DNA of 64,000 nt from Gaiellasilicea sp963745775 (GCA_963745775.1 CAVUYY010000015.1:1-64000); one strand, 5' to 3'; shown: positions 54,294 through 63,906, numbered from the stretch's first letter. Notes: a model not told the origin generated them from the sequence alone. Translations and numbers: made by a program.

Positions 54294-54772
54294 CTACGAG
54301 GCTTCGGCGAGCAGCGCTTCGAGGTCGAAGGGCGCGTTGAACATCGTGAACGTGCCGTCGGGGTTCCGCGGCCACTCCGCCTCGGGCCGGTCGCGGTAGA
54401 GCTCGACCCCGTTCTCGTCCGGATCGCGGAGGTAGATCGCCTCGCTGACGCCGTGGTCGGTGGCGCCGTCGATCGGGTGCCCGCCGCGAGCAGCCGCCGC
54501 AGCGCATCGGCGAGCGTGGCGCGGTCGGGATAGCGGATCGCCGTGTGGAAGAGACCCGTCGTCCCGGGCGGAGGCGGCGAGCCGCCCTTGGACTCCCACG
54601 TGTTGAGGCCGAGGTGATGGTGGTAGCCACCGGCGGAGATGAAGGCCGCCTGGTCGCCCATCCTGTGCTGCAGCTCGAAGCCGAGCACGCCGCAGTAGAA
54701 GCCGAGCGCCCGCTCGAGGTCTGCGACCTTCAGGTGGACGTGGCCGATGTCGACTCGCGGATCGATCGCCAT
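54294..54772 (-). CDS. VOC-family (catechol 2,3-dioxygenase/glyoxalase-like) protein, one indel
   Basis: The first module DIGHVHLKVADLERALGFYC and FISAGGYHHHLGLNTWES, then after restoring one missing base near 54483 IDGATDHGVSEAIYLRDPDE and NGVELYRDRPEAEW. His in HVHLKV, His in the HHHLGLNTW/GLFHTAI region and the Glu in NGVELY are the expected metal ligands of a CatE-like VOC protein. About 159 residues, a single-domain half of CatE. Substrate unknown. Divergent from the methyltransferase with only 14 bp between starts. Confidence 0.78.
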
Positions 54773-54786
54773 GGTTCAATCGTGCC

Positions 54787-55489
54787 ATGTTCGAGCGCTC
54801 GGCCGAGCTCTACGACCTCGTCTACGGCTTCAAGGACTACGCCGGCGAGGCGCGGCGCATCGACGAGCTGATTCGCGAGCGGCGGCCCGAGGCGCGCTCG
54901 CTGCTCGACGTCGCGTGCGGCACCGGCAAGCACCTGGCGCTCCTCGCCGACCGGTATCCCGACGTGGCCGGGCTCGACCTCGACGAGGGTCTGCTCGCCG
55001 TCGCGCGCGAGCGGCTGCCGGACATCCCGCTCCACCACGCCGACATGACGTCGTTCGACCTCGGCCGGCGCTTCGACGCCGTCACCTGCCTCTTCTCGGC
55101 GATCGGCTACGCCGGAACGGAGGAGAAGCTGCGCGCCGCGATCGGCGGCGATGGCCCGTCACCTCGAGCCGGGCGGCGTCCTGATCGTCGAGCCCTGGCT
55201 CGAGCCGCAGGACTGGAAGCCCGGGCATCTGCACCTGCTCACGGTCGACGAGCCCGACGTCAAGATCGCGCGGGCAACGGTCGCCGGGCTCGAGGAGACG
55301 ACGTCGATCATGGACTTTCACTACCTCGTGGTCACGAGAGCCGGCGCCGAGCGGTTCAGCGAGCATCACGAGGCTGCGCTCTTCACGCGAGAGCAGTACA
55401 CCGCCGCGTTCGAGGCCGCCGGCCTCGCGGTGGAGCGCGACGAGGAGGGCCTGATCGGCCGTGGGCTCTACCTGGGGACGGCTCGCTAG
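54787..55489 (+). CDS. Class I SAM-dependent methyltransferase, one indel
   Basis: Motif I SLLDVACGTGKHLALLADRY (residues ~38-57), acidic ribose loop VAGLDLDEGLL, and motif DAVTCLFSAIGY. One extra base near 55150 shifts the frame; corrected, HLEPGGVLIVEPWLEPQDW and TSIMDFHYLVVTRAG follow. About 233 residues. The DFHYLV block resembles sugar N,N-dimethyltransferases (DesVI-like), but no sugar-nucleotide genes are adjacent, so substrate is open. Overlaps the convergent zinc-ribbon gene by 4 bp. Confidence 0.8.
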
Positions 55490-56150
55490 GACTTCTCTGC
55501 GGTCGGCGGCTCGTCGAGCTCGACCCGTTCGGTCGGCGCGGCCGCAGAGTGCGTCTCGGCCACCTGCTCCTCGACCTCGGCCTCCACCTGTCGCCGCTCC
55601 GTCTCCTTCGCCTCGATCGCCGCGTCGGCGGTCTGGAGCTCGGCGCGAAGCCGGGCGACGTCGTCGGCGTCCTCCCGATAGGCGGCCTCGCCGAGCGCCG
55701 ACACGGCCTGCTCGCGCGAGAGCCGGAGCTGCTCGAGGTCGGAATCCAGCTGACCGAGCTGCCGGCGAGCCTTCGCGCGAATCGCGAGCGAGTCGATCCT
55801 CGCGCCGGCTCGAGCGCGCACGCCGTCGAACGAGCGCACGGTTCCGCGCGCGACTCGGCTCTCCCCCGGCCGGCGCGCGATCTGCGGGAAGCCGCTCAGG
55901 AGGAAGAGCCCGGCGACGAGGAGCACCGCGCCGGCCAGCACGCGACCGGCGACGAGGAGGATCACCGCCAGGCCACGAACAGGAGCCCGAGGCCGAGGAG
56001 CAGCGTCGCCGGTGGGACGCCGAAGAGCCGGCGGTCGGCATGCACGTTGACGGTCTCGCCGCGGCCGGCGATCGCCGCTCCGCACCAACCGCAGTACTGC
56101 ATCCCCGGCGGGACGTCGTTGCCGCAACTGGCGCAGATCGCGGTCACCAT
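55486..56150 (-). CDS. Zinc-ribbon membrane protein with coiled-coil tail, one indel
   Basis: The N-terminal zinc ribbon C-x2-C ... C-x2-C (CASCGNDVPPGMQYCGWCG) is followed by a hydrophobic hairpin (LLLGLGLLFVA, then after restoring one missing base near 55972 LAVILLVAGRVLAGAVLLVA and GLFLLSGFP). The C-terminal ~110 residues are charged and predicted coiled-coil (LDSDLEQLRLSREQAVSAL, AELQTADAAIEAKETERRQV). About 221 residues, unknown function; membrane-bound with the ribbon and coil probably on the same side. Confidence 0.68.
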
Positions 56151-56188
56151 CCGCCGGTTCTACCCAGGGCGAGCGCAGCCGAACACGC

Positions 56189-57512
56189 TCAGGCCCGCTC
56201 GCCCGCCAGCGCCCAGAGCACGAAGGCAAGCCAGTGGACGCCGATCACGTCCGTCTGGATTCCGAGCGCGAGCACCGCGACGAGCGCGGCGCCGAGCCAG
56301 GGCGCGCGCGGGAGGATCCGCACGAGCAGCGAGATGTTCCAGGCAATGAACGCGAGCATCCCGAGCAGACCGACCTCCACCCCGAGCTCCGTGTAGGTCG
56401 ACTCGCCCGCCTTGATCTCTTCGCCGGTGCGCTTCGCCGTGACGCCGGCATTGCCGAGACCGAAGCCCTGCGGATGGCGAACGACGGTGCGGATTCCCTC
56501 GCGCAGGCTGTCGAGGTGGCTGTCCACGGAGGCTTCGTCGAGGCTCGTCGGATCGCCGCTCGTCTCCTCCTCCTGCTGCGCGTTCGCACGCTGGAACTGG
56601 AGCTCGGCGGGCGTGAACGTCGTCTCCGGCCCGATCTCCGGATAGGCGCGGACGAAGAAGAAGCCCGTCACGACGAGCACGGTGGCCGCGGCAAGCGGCC
56701 ACCAGCTGCGGAGGGCGTACGCGAGCACGACGAGCGCCAGCGCGAGCGCGGCGATCGCGGTCCGCGAGTAGGTGAAGAGGAGGCCGACGAGGAGCAGGCC
56801 GCTGAGGGCGCTCAGCCACCGGGCGCGCTCCCAGGCGGCCGCGACGAGCAGCGCGACGAGAAGCAGGTAGGCGGTGGCGAGCGGGCTGAGGAAGGTCGAG
56901 ACGAGCCGGCGCAGCGGCCGTTCGTCGCCGGGGTTGTAGACGAAGTTCTCGGGCAGGCCCGAGACGGCCGGCCCGTAGTCGAGTCCGAGCTGCTCCGAGA
57001 ACCAGCCGGGCACTCCCGAGTTGCGCCACGTCTCGAGGGGAATCGCGTAGACGTCGATCAGCCCCCAGGCGGCGACCGCGGCAGCCGTCCCCAGCACGAG
57101 CAGCACCGACCCGGCGGAGATCGTCGCGCCCGAGGTAGAGGCTGCGGCCGAGCACGTACGCGGCGACCGGCGTGAGGGCGTGGCGCGCGCCGTAGAGGAT
57201 CCCGCGACCGGAGGCGTCGCCGCCGAGCCACTCCTGCGGCAGCACCGCGTAGAGCACGACGAAGCCGGCGAAGACGAGCGCGAGCCAGTCGGTCACGATC
57301 GGCTTGAACGGGATCCCTCGGCGGCTCCAGACGACGACGCCGAGCGCGGCGGCGAGCAGCAGCTCCTTCCAGGCCGAGACGACGTCGAGCGCGAATCCGC
57401 GCACGCCGAGATCCCAGAGCATCGCCATGACCACGTTGTGGAACGGCAGCCCGACGATGAACGCGTAGAGGGCGTACTTGGGGAAGCGCTCGGCCAACGC
57501 CTGCTCAGCCAA
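56189..57512 (-). CDS. O-antigen ligase-like polytopic membrane protein, one indel
   Basis: About 440 residues with ~10 TM helices. The first part (KYALYAFIVGLPFHNVVMAM, WSRRGIPFKPIVTDWLALVF) is joined, after one extra base near 57130 is removed, to a Wzy_C-like part: LLFTYSRTAIAALALALVVL (the SRT/SRS motif), a long external loop (YPEIGPETTFTPAELQF) and TVVRHPQGFGLGNAG. O-antigen ligases/polymerases join glycans at the outer membrane face; in a monoderm it could assemble a cell-wall glycan. Overlaps the methyltransferase by 8 bp. Confidence 0.78.
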
Positions 57513-58133
57513 CGATGGCCGCGAGCGTCATCCCGAGATTCACGATCCGCGTCCCGTCCGGAAAGAGCTCCTCCAGATCTCCGGGGCCGAGTAGCCGGTT
57601 CTCCTTCGCCCAGGGCTTGCGCGCGAGCTCGTACACCCGATGAGCCAGCGTCTGCGGCAGCCAGTGCACGAGCGGCAGGCGCGTGTGCACCTCGACCGGG
57701 AACCAGCGATTCGGGGTCGTGATGAACGCTCGCGGCGCGACGCGCAGCGCCTCGGCGACGAAGCGACGCTGCGCCTCGAGCGTCGCCCACGTGCTCGATC
57801 ACCGCGTTCGAGAAGACGACGTCGAAGCTCGAGTCCTCGAACGGCAGCTCGGAGGCATTGCCCTGGACGTAGCGGATCGCGGGATAGCGCGCGGTGAAGG
57901 TCGTCGCCCTCGTGCTGGCCGAGGGCCGTGATCCGCTCGGGCCAGGGATAGGCCTGCTCGAAGAAGTTGAGGGTGGCGCAGCTCCCGTGCTCGTTCGCGT
58001 CCGCCTCGCCGAAGCCGAAGTCGTCGACCCCGATGTCGAGCACCGTCGTCTCCGCCGTCGGCCGCATCGTCTCCAGGAAGAGCGCGAGCTTGCGGCGGCG
58101 CGAGCGGAGCGAGATCGAGTCGGCCAGCCTCAT
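57505..58133 (-). CDS. Class I SAM-dependent methyltransferase, about three indels
   Basis: From ATG 58133 (RLADSISLRSRRRKLALFLE): motif I region TTVLDIGVDDFGFGEADANE is atypical (G-x-D-D-F-G), then PERITALGQHEGDD. After frame corrections near 57890, 57800 and 57790: ARYPAIRYVQGNASELPFED, SSFDVVFSNAVIEHVG, AQRRFVAEALRVAPRAFITT and ENRLLGPGDLEELFPDG. This matches methyltransferases found beside glycan polymerases, supporting a surface-polysaccharide role with the O-antigen-ligase-like gene. About 209 residues. Confidence 0.72.
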
Positions 58134-58160
58134 CAGGGCACAACAGTAAGGTCTGATCCG

Positions 58161-58991
58161 GTGATCGAGGCAGTCGTCAGGCCGGTCGGGCCGTACTCGT
58201 TGCGGCTGAGCTCGCGCCGCGACGTCTTCGAGAGTGCGCTTCCCGGCGGCGGCAGCGGGCTCGCGTGGCAGAGGCGCGACGGGACGATGACGCTGCGCGC
58301 GCCGGACGAGGCCGGGATCTCGCTGCTGCGCTTCATGCTTGCGCTCGACGACGACACGGCGGAGTTCGGACGCCGCTTCCGCTCGGATCCGCTGCTCGGC
58401 CGGTCGGTCCGCGAGCTCGCCGGGCTGCGGCCACTGCGGCTGCCGACGGTCGCCCAGGCGGTACTCCGGGCGATCTGCGGCCAGCTGATCGAAGCGCGGC
58501 GCGCGCGGGCGATCGAGCGGGCCGTGATCCGCACCTGCGCCGAGCCGGCGCCGACGCGGCAGGCGATCGGGCGGCTCTCGCCTGCCGAGCTGCGGAGGCT
58601 GGGACTTGCGACCCACCGCGCCTCGGCGCTCGTCCGGCTCTGCCGCACCGTCGACCTCGAGCGGCTGCGCGAGCTCCCGATCGAAACCGTCGAGGCCCGG
58701 CTCCTGCGCGAGCGCGGCTTCGGGCGGTGGTCGCTCGGGATCGTGGCGCTCGAGGGCCTCGGCAGCTATCGCCACGGCCTCGTCGGCGATCTCTCGCTCG
58801 TCAAGCTCTGCTCTGCGCTACGGGGGCGCTGGGTCGAGCTGGCGGAGACGGCGGAGCTGCTCGAGCCCTACGAGGAGTGGGCCGGTCTTGCCGGCGTCTA
58901 CCTCCTCGCCGGCTGGCATCGCGGCTTCGTCGCCGGCGCGAGCGCGGACGTCGCCCGCGCGGTGCGGGTGGCCGCGCGCCGAGCCGCCTAG
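58161..58991 (+). CDS. alkA: DNA-3-methyladenine glycosylase II (AlkA-like)
   Basis: A 276-residue protein with an N-terminal AlkA-like beta domain (PVGPYSLRLSSRRDVFESAL) and a helix-hairpin-helix GPD domain: QAVLRAICGQLIEARRA, a hairpin near RGFGRWSLGIVALEGLGS and the catalytic Asp in HGLVGDLSLVKL. It excises alkylated bases from DNA. The HhH reads GFGRWS where the family usually has GIGPWT, a mild change. The GTG start is only 27 bp from the divergent methyltransferase. Confidence 0.85.
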   Translation: MIEAVVRPVGPYSLRLSSRRDVFESALPGGGSGLAWQRRDGTMTLRAPDEAGISLLRFMLALDDDTAEFGRRFRSDPLLGRSVRELAGLRPLRLPTVAQAVLRAICGQLIEARRARAIERAVIRTCAEPAPTRQAIGRLSPAELRRLGLATHRASALVRLCRTVDLERLRELPIETVEARLLRERGFGRWSLGIVALEGLGSYRHGLVGDLSLVKLCSALRGRWVELAETAELLEPYEEWAGLAGVYLLAGWHRGFVAGASADVARAVRVAARRAA

Positions 58992-59001
58992 ACTGCCGCC
59001 C

Positions 59002-59826
59002 ATGGTCGACGAGCGGAAGATCGCGATCCTCGGCGCCGGGAAGATCGGCGAGGCGCTCGTCGCGGGCCTGCTCTCGTCCGGCTGGCGCAAGCCCGGCGAG
59101 ATCTCGGCTTCGACCCGCCGCGAGGAGCGCGTCGCCGAGCTGCGCGAGCAGCACGGAATCGAGGTCACGCAGTCGAACGCGGAGGCCGCGGCGCGGGCGG
59201 CGCTCGTCGTGATCGCGGTCAAGCCACAGGACATCGAGACGCTGCTCGGCGAGATCGGCACCCTGATCCAGCCCGACCAGACCGTCCTCTCGATCGCCGC
59301 TGCGATCCCGACGGCCGCGATCGAGCGCCACCTCGGCAGCGGCGTTCCGGTCGTGCGCGCGATGCCGAACACGCCGGCGATCGTCCACGAGGGGATCGCG
59401 GGGATCTGCGCCGGCTCGCACGCCGGCGAGGAGCACCTGAGCCTGGCCGAGGAGGCGCTCCGCCACCTGGGCGGCGTCGTTCGCGTCTCGGAGCCCTACA
59501 TGGACGCCGTCACCGCGGTCTCCGGCTCGGGGCCTGCGTACTTCGCGTTGCTCGCGGAGGCGATGATCGAGGCGGGGATCCTGCTCGGGCTCTCGCGCGA
59601 GATCTCGACGCAGCTCGTCGTCCAGACGATGCTCGGCACGGCGAAGCAGCTCCGCGACCTGAAGATGCATCCGGTCGAGCTCCGCGAGATGGTCACCTCG
59701 CCCGGCGGGACGACGATCGCGGCGATTCGCGAGCTCGAGCAGGCAGGCGTGCGCGCTGCGTTCCTGAACGCGATCCAGGCGGCGATGGAGCGCTCGAAGG
59801 AGCTCGCGCGCGGCGACCAGGTGTGA
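59002..59826 (+). CDS. proC: Pyrroline-5-carboxylate reductase
   Basis: A 274-residue cytoplasmic enzyme of proline synthesis. Rossmann motif IAILGAGKIGEALVAGL at residues 6-22, VKPQDIETLL, VVRAMPNTPAIVHEGIAG, and the C-terminal signature VSGSGPAYFALLAEAMIEAG with GTTIAAIRELEQAGVRAAF. Intact. It overlaps the pgl gene start by 4 bp (GTGA). Confidence 0.96.
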   Translation: MVDERKIAILGAGKIGEALVAGLLSSGWRKPGEISASTRREERVAELREQHGIEVTQSNAEAAARAALVVIAVKPQDIETLLGEIGTLIQPDQTVLSIAAAIPTAAIERHLGSGVPVVRAMPNTPAIVHEGIAGICAGSHAGEEHLSLAEEALRHLGGVVRVSEPYMDAVTAVSGSGPAYFALLAEAMIEAGILLGLSREISTQLVVQTMLGTAKQLRDLKMHPVELREMVTSPGGTTIAAIRELEQAGVRAAFLNAIQAAMERSKELARGDQV

Positions 59827-60491
59827 CCGACGTCGAGATCCGGGTGCTCGACGACCCGGCCGAGGCGGCAGGCAGCTCCTGGCGGAGGCAGCTGTCGCCG
59901 GCGCGAATCTGGCGCTCTCGGGCGGATCGACGGTCGGGAGGGCGTACGAGATCGCCGCTCGGCTCCAGAGGTCGTGGCGCGACGTGCACGTCTGGTTCGG
60001 CGACGAGCGGGCGGTGCCGCCCGACGACGAGCGCTCGAACTACCGGCTCGTCCGCGAGTCGCTGCTCGACTCGACTCGAGTCTCCGCCGGTCGTCCATCG
60101 CATCCAGGGCGAGCAGCCGGCGGAAGCGGCGGCTGCTCTCTACGACGGCGAGCTCGCGGGCGTCGTCCTCGATCTGGCGCTGAACGGGATCGGGTCGGAC
60201 GGGCATACGGCTTCGCTCTTCCCCGGCGCAGAGTCGCTCGAGGAGACGGAGCGACGCGCGGTCGCCGCAGAGGCCGGCCTCGAGCCGTTCGTGCCGCGGG
60301 TGACGCTGACGCTGCCCGTCTTCGCGGCCTGCGACCTGCTCGTCTACCTCGTTACGGGCGAGGGCAAGGCGGAGGCGTCTCGACGCGCCTTCGCAGCGGA
60401 ACCAGGCGCAGCCACCCCGGCAAGCCTCGTCCGTGGCCGCCGCACGATCGCTCTCCTCGACCCCGCAGCCGCGTCCCTGCTGGACGGCTGA
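59823..60491 (+). CDS. pgl: 6-phosphogluconolactonase, two compensating indels
   Basis: Enzyme of the oxidative pentose-phosphate pathway. The C-terminal two thirds read normally with the signature NGIGSDGHTASLFPG and VTLTLPVFAACDLLVYLV. Between about 59873 and 60085 the product is in another frame: LLAEAAVAGANLALSGGSTV and DVHVWFGDERAVPPDDERSN appear there, both diagnostic of Pgl. Two opposite indels therefore hide the N-terminal third while the open frame survives. About 222 residues. Confidence 0.85.
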   Translation: MTDVEIRVLDDPAEAAGSSWRRQLSPARIWRSRADRRSGGRTRSPLGSRGRGATCTSGSATSGRCRPTTSARTTGSSASRCSTRLESPPVVHRIQGEQPAEAAAALYDGELAGVVLDLALNGIGSDGHTASLFPGAESLEETERRAVAAEAGLEPFVPRVTLTLPVFAACDLLVYLVTGEGKAEASRRAFAAEPGAATPASLVRGRRTIALLDPAAASLLDG

Positions 60492-60504
60492 GCCCCAGGC
60501 TCGC

Positions 60505-61158
60505 TCAGGCGGGAAGCAGAGGTGAGCTGAGCTCCGCGGACATCCCGCGCCGCCCCGCGAGGGCCTGGAGGACGAGGACGGTGTCGGCGACGGGCAGGTC
60601 CTCGAGGTATGCGTCGCGGGTCTCGAACGACTCGAGCACGCGCTCGACCGCCTGGACGTAGTCGACGACGTCCTCGGCTGCGACGAACGCGAGCGCGTCG
60701 CCACGTCCGGAGGGAAGCTCTTCGTCGGCTCGCGGACGTAACTCGGCGTGGACGCGAGCGTCGTCCCACTCGCCGAGCACGAGGCATGCGAGCGCCGCCG
60801 CGTAGCGGCCGATCGGCGACTCGGCCTCCGCCGCTCCGGCTTCGAGCGCCCAGCGAGCGTCGGCCTCGGCGCCCTCCCAGTCGCCGGCGAGGACGCGCGC
60901 CTTGATCGCTCCGATCGGACGCCCCCAGCTTCCGGGCGGAGCTTCGGGCCAGCTCTCGCGATAGCGCTCGGCGGCGCGAGCGAACCACTCACGCCCGTCG
61001 CCACCCGCCATCAGCGTCGCGAGCCCCGCCGCGCCTGCCGCGTTCCCCATCCGCGTGAGCTGGCGCTGACGCTCGTCGCCGCTCTCCGGAAGCCGCCGTT
61101 CCCCATCCGCGTAGCGCTCCTCCGCCCGCCGGCGCGCCGCGATCCAGTCTCCGCTCAT
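60505..61158 (-). CDS. Conserved hypothetical helical protein (217 aa)
   Basis: An intact, soluble, Ala/Glu/Arg-rich protein made of helical hairpins resembling degenerate TPR units: WIAARRRAEERYADGERRLP, EWFARAAERYRESWPEAPPG, RVLAGDWEGAEADARWALEA, AALACLVLGEWDDARVHAEL. No family recognised. It is convergent with pgl and divergent from the helicase. Confidence 0.65.
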   Translation of the reverse strand: MSGDWIAARRRAEERYADGERRLPESGDERQRQLTRMGNAAGAAGLATLMAGGDGREWFARAAERYRESWPEAPPGSWGRPIGAIKARVLAGDWEGAEADARWALEAGAAEAESPIGRYAAALACLVLGEWDDARVHAELRPRADEELPSGRGDALAFVAAEDVVDYVQAVERVLESFETRDAYLEDLPVADTVLVLQALAGRRGMSAELSSPLLPA

Positions 61159-61273
61159 CGCCGAATCGTAGAGCCGGAAGGGGGATGCCGACCGTCCAGC
61201 AGAATCGGATATGCTGCCTCCAGCGCCGCTCGCCGCCTAGCTCGTGCGAGTGCGCGGATTCTTCTCAGAAGGC

Positions 61274-61293
61274 GCAGCGCAAACCTGCGCTGC
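61274..61293. promoter_or_regulatory. Inverted repeat before the helicase gene
   Basis: GCAGCGCA-aacc-TGCGCTGC, a perfect 8-bp inverted repeat ending 4 bp before ATG 61298. It could be an operator or a hairpin masking the start; it is also a reason to prefer 61298 to the upstream GTG 61244. Confidence 0.4.
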
Positions 61294-61297
61294 ATAC

Positions 61298-63880
61298 ATG
61301 TCAGAGGCGATACTGAACCCGACCAACATGTCGGATGCCGCGGATGGCCTGCAGGCCGACGCGCTCCGGGCACACGACTGGGCCGGCGAGCCCTTCCTCC
61401 ACCCCGGAGAGGAGCCAGCCCAAGCGCTTGCGCCAGGCACCGCGCGCCGTCTCGCCCTCGACGAGGCGCTCGCCGAGCTCGACGCCGGGCGCACGACTCC
61501 GTCGTCGAGCTGGAAGGTCCGCTTCGGGCTGATGCTCGGGCTCGAGCGGGTTCTCTCCTCGAAACCTCCGACGACCGCGGCGGGTACGGAGCTGCGACGG
61601 CATCAGATCGACGCGCTCGCCGGGATGCTCACCGAGCTGATCGCCGCGAATCAGCGCTCGGCGCTCGAGTACGAGAACGGCAACGGCAACGGGCACGCCG
61701 AGGCCGAGCCGGAGGTCGACGAGGACGACGAGCTGGGCGAGGCCGAGAGCGAGGACGACGAGGAGCTGGCGGCGGAGTACGAGGGTGAGGACGCGGGCGC
61801 CGAGCGCCGCTACCGCTTCCGCCATCCGACGGCGTCGGGAAAGACGATCGCAGCCGCCGGGTTCGTCGAGGCGGCGCGCTCGCTCGGAATCCTGATCCTC
61901 ACTCACCGCCGCCTCCTCGTCACGCAGTTCCGCAACGACCTGACGACGGAGGGCTACGGCGAGCGCTTCACCGACGCGATCGAGACCGGGAAAGAGCCGT
62001 TGCGCCGCGATCCGATCACGATCCAGACCTACGCCTGGTTCGCCCGCCACGTCGACTCGATCTCGCGGGAGGCCTACCAGCTCGTGATCTGCGACGAGGC
62101 GCATACGGCTCTCGGCGAGAAGACGAGCGCGGCGATCCGGAGCTTCCCCGAGCCGATCTTCATCGGGATGACGGCCACCGAGCAGCTGATCGCGAAGCAG
62201 GTCTCGGACGTCTTCCCCGCTTCCGTCGACGACCTTCCGCTCGCCGACGCCGCGCGTCGCGGCCTGATCGCCCCGCTCCGCTGCCTCCGCCTCGCGCCGG
62301 CCGCGGCGATCAACTCCGTCCCGATCGTCGGCGGCGACTTCGAGGAGAGGGCGCTCGCCGCCGCGCTCGACCACCAGGCCCTGAACCAGGCCGCCGCCAG
62401 CCTCTATCGGGAGCGGTTCGACTCGACGCCCGGAATCGTCTATGCAGCAGGTGTCGACCACGCCTACAACCTCGCGCAGGAGTTCCGCGCGGCCGGGCTC
62501 AAGGCCGAGGCCGTCTCCGGCAAGACGCCGCCGGTGCGGCTCGCCGAGACGCTCGCCGCCTACGAGCGGGGTGAGATCAACGTCCTGATCAACGCGATGC
62601 TGCTCGCCGAGGGCTGGAACTCACCGCGCGCGACGATCTGCATGCATCTCGCGCCGACCGCGTCGAAGCGCGTCTACCAGCAGCGAATCGGCCGGATCAT
62701 GCGGACCCACCCGCGCAAGGAAGCCGGGATCGTCGTGGACTTCGTCGTCAAGTCGGCCACCCACTCGGATCGCGTCGTCTCGCTCCACTCCCTGCTCGAC
62801 TCCGACTTCTATCGCGAGGGCGCGCGCGTGACGCCGGCGCCCCGTCGCCGGGTTCAGCGGCGCGCCCGGCGCCAGCTCTCGCCGGCGAACTGGCTCGTTC
62901 CGGTGACGCCCGACGTCGCCCGCCGGCTCGCCGTGATCCAGCGCGAGTGGCAGCGGATCGACCCGAAGTTCATGGACGACGACGAGCAGCGCTACTGGGC
63001 GACGATCGCCGGCCGCCAGCTCCGCTTCGACCAGCGCGCCGAGTTCGCGAAGAAGTTCGCCGAGAGTCGGGCGTCCAAGGTCGCGCTCGAGCAGTTTCTC
63101 TCGGTTTGCGCAGCCGAGAACCCCAACCGGCGCCTGCGGATGACCGCGCTCCAGGATCGCGTCTCGATGCTCGTCGAGCGCGCCGAGTTCGACGATCTCG
63201 TCACGCTCGTGAGCCAGGCGCCGCCCTGGGAGAAGGATCGCGCGGCGGGAGTGCGGATCCTCCTGCGCGCCATCGGCGAGGGCAAGGCGAACGCGCCGGA
63301 TCAGATCCTCCAGCGCTGGACGTGGCGGCTGGCCCGAGCGACCCGCAAGATCCAGGATCGCCGGGCGAGCGCCGAGTTCCCCGAGGCGAAGCGGCTGCTC
63401 GGAGCGGTCGCCAACTCGCGCGGCCACCGGCACGAGGAGAACGTGGGCCGGCTCGTGCAGGTGGCGAAGGCGCTGCCGCTCGAGGTCGGAGCGGCGCTGC
63501 TCGCCTCGGCCGAGGGCTACACCCCGCGCGCGACCTCGGCGCTCGACCGCGCCCGCGAGGAGCTCGGCGAGACGACCGCGATTGCGAACGCGCTTGCGGA
63601 CAACCTCCCCGCGCCCAAGGCTCCGGCCCGTAAGCAGCGCCGGCGGCGGAAACGGAAGAAGAGCGGCGACGGTCAGGCCCAGCAACAGAATGGGCAGCAG
63701 AACGGAGCCGAATCGTCAGCGAACGGATCGCCCGCTGCGGCGGGTGACAGCCAGCCTTCCGACCAGCCGTCGCGATCGCGGCGACGCCGCCGTCGCAAGC
63801 CGAGCAGCGCGAGCGCATCCGGGACGGCGAACGGCGTTGCAGCGCCGTCTGCGCCCCCGGAATCCGTAACGTCCACGTAA
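61298..63880 (+). CDS. SF2 (DEAH/ResIII-type) helicase with acidic insertion and basic tail
   Basis: About 860 residues, intact. RRHQIDALAGML (Q-motif-like) is followed by an ~60-residue Asp/Glu-rich insertion (PEVDEDDELGEAESEDDEEL) before motif I HPTASGKTIAAAGF (~180). Motif II is VICDEAHTAL (~265), III IGMTAT, V LINAMLLAEGWNSP, VI YQQRIGRIMR (~462). A helical domain follows, and the last ~90 residues are a Lys/Arg-, Gln- and Ser-rich tail (RKQRRRRKRKKSG, SRSRRRRRRKPSS). The start is uncertain (GTG 61244 or ATG 61328 also in frame). Confidence 0.85.
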   Translation: MSEAILNPTNMSDAADGLQADALRAHDWAGEPFLHPGEEPAQALAPGTARRLALDEALAELDAGRTTPSSSWKVRFGLMLGLERVLSSKPPTTAAGTELRRHQIDALAGMLTELIAANQRSALEYENGNGNGHAEAEPEVDEDDELGEAESEDDEELAAEYEGEDAGAERRYRFRHPTASGKTIAAAGFVEAARSLGILILTHRRLLVTQFRNDLTTEGYGERFTDAIETGKEPLRRDPITIQTYAWFARHVDSISREAYQLVICDEAHTALGEKTSAAIRSFPEPIFIGMTATEQLIAKQVSDVFPASVDDLPLADAARRGLIAPLRCLRLAPAAAINSVPIVGGDFEERALAAALDHQALNQAAASLYRERFDSTPGIVYAAGVDHAYNLAQEFRAAGLKAEAVSGKTPPVRLAETLAAYERGEINVLINAMLLAEGWNSPRATICMHLAPTASKRVYQQRIGRIMRTHPRKEAGIVVDFVVKSATHSDRVVSLHSLLDSDFYREGARVTPAPRRRVQRRARRQLSPANWLVPVTPDVARRLAVIQREWQRIDPKFMDDDEQRYWATIAGRQLRFDQRAEFAKKFAESRASKVALEQFLSVCAAENPNRRLRMTALQDRVSMLVERAEFDDLVTLVSQAPPWEKDRAAGVRILLRAIGEGKANAPDQILQRWTWRLARATRKIQDRRASAEFPEAKRLLGAVANSRGHRHEENVGRLVQVAKALPLEVGAALLASAEGYTPRATSALDRAREELGETTAIANALADNLPAPKAPARKQRRRRKRKKSGDGQAQQQNGQQNGAESSANGSPAAAGDSQPSDQPSRSRRRRRRKPSSASASGTANGVAAPSAPPESVTST

Positions 63881-63906
63881 CCCGACGCGGCTACCGTTAG
63901 GTGCCG

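Noticed and set aside
61298..63880. Helicase as part of a restriction or phage-defence island
   Set aside because: No nuclease, methylase, recombinase or toxin gene is adjacent; the neighbours are a hypothetical helical protein and a CcdA-type gene.
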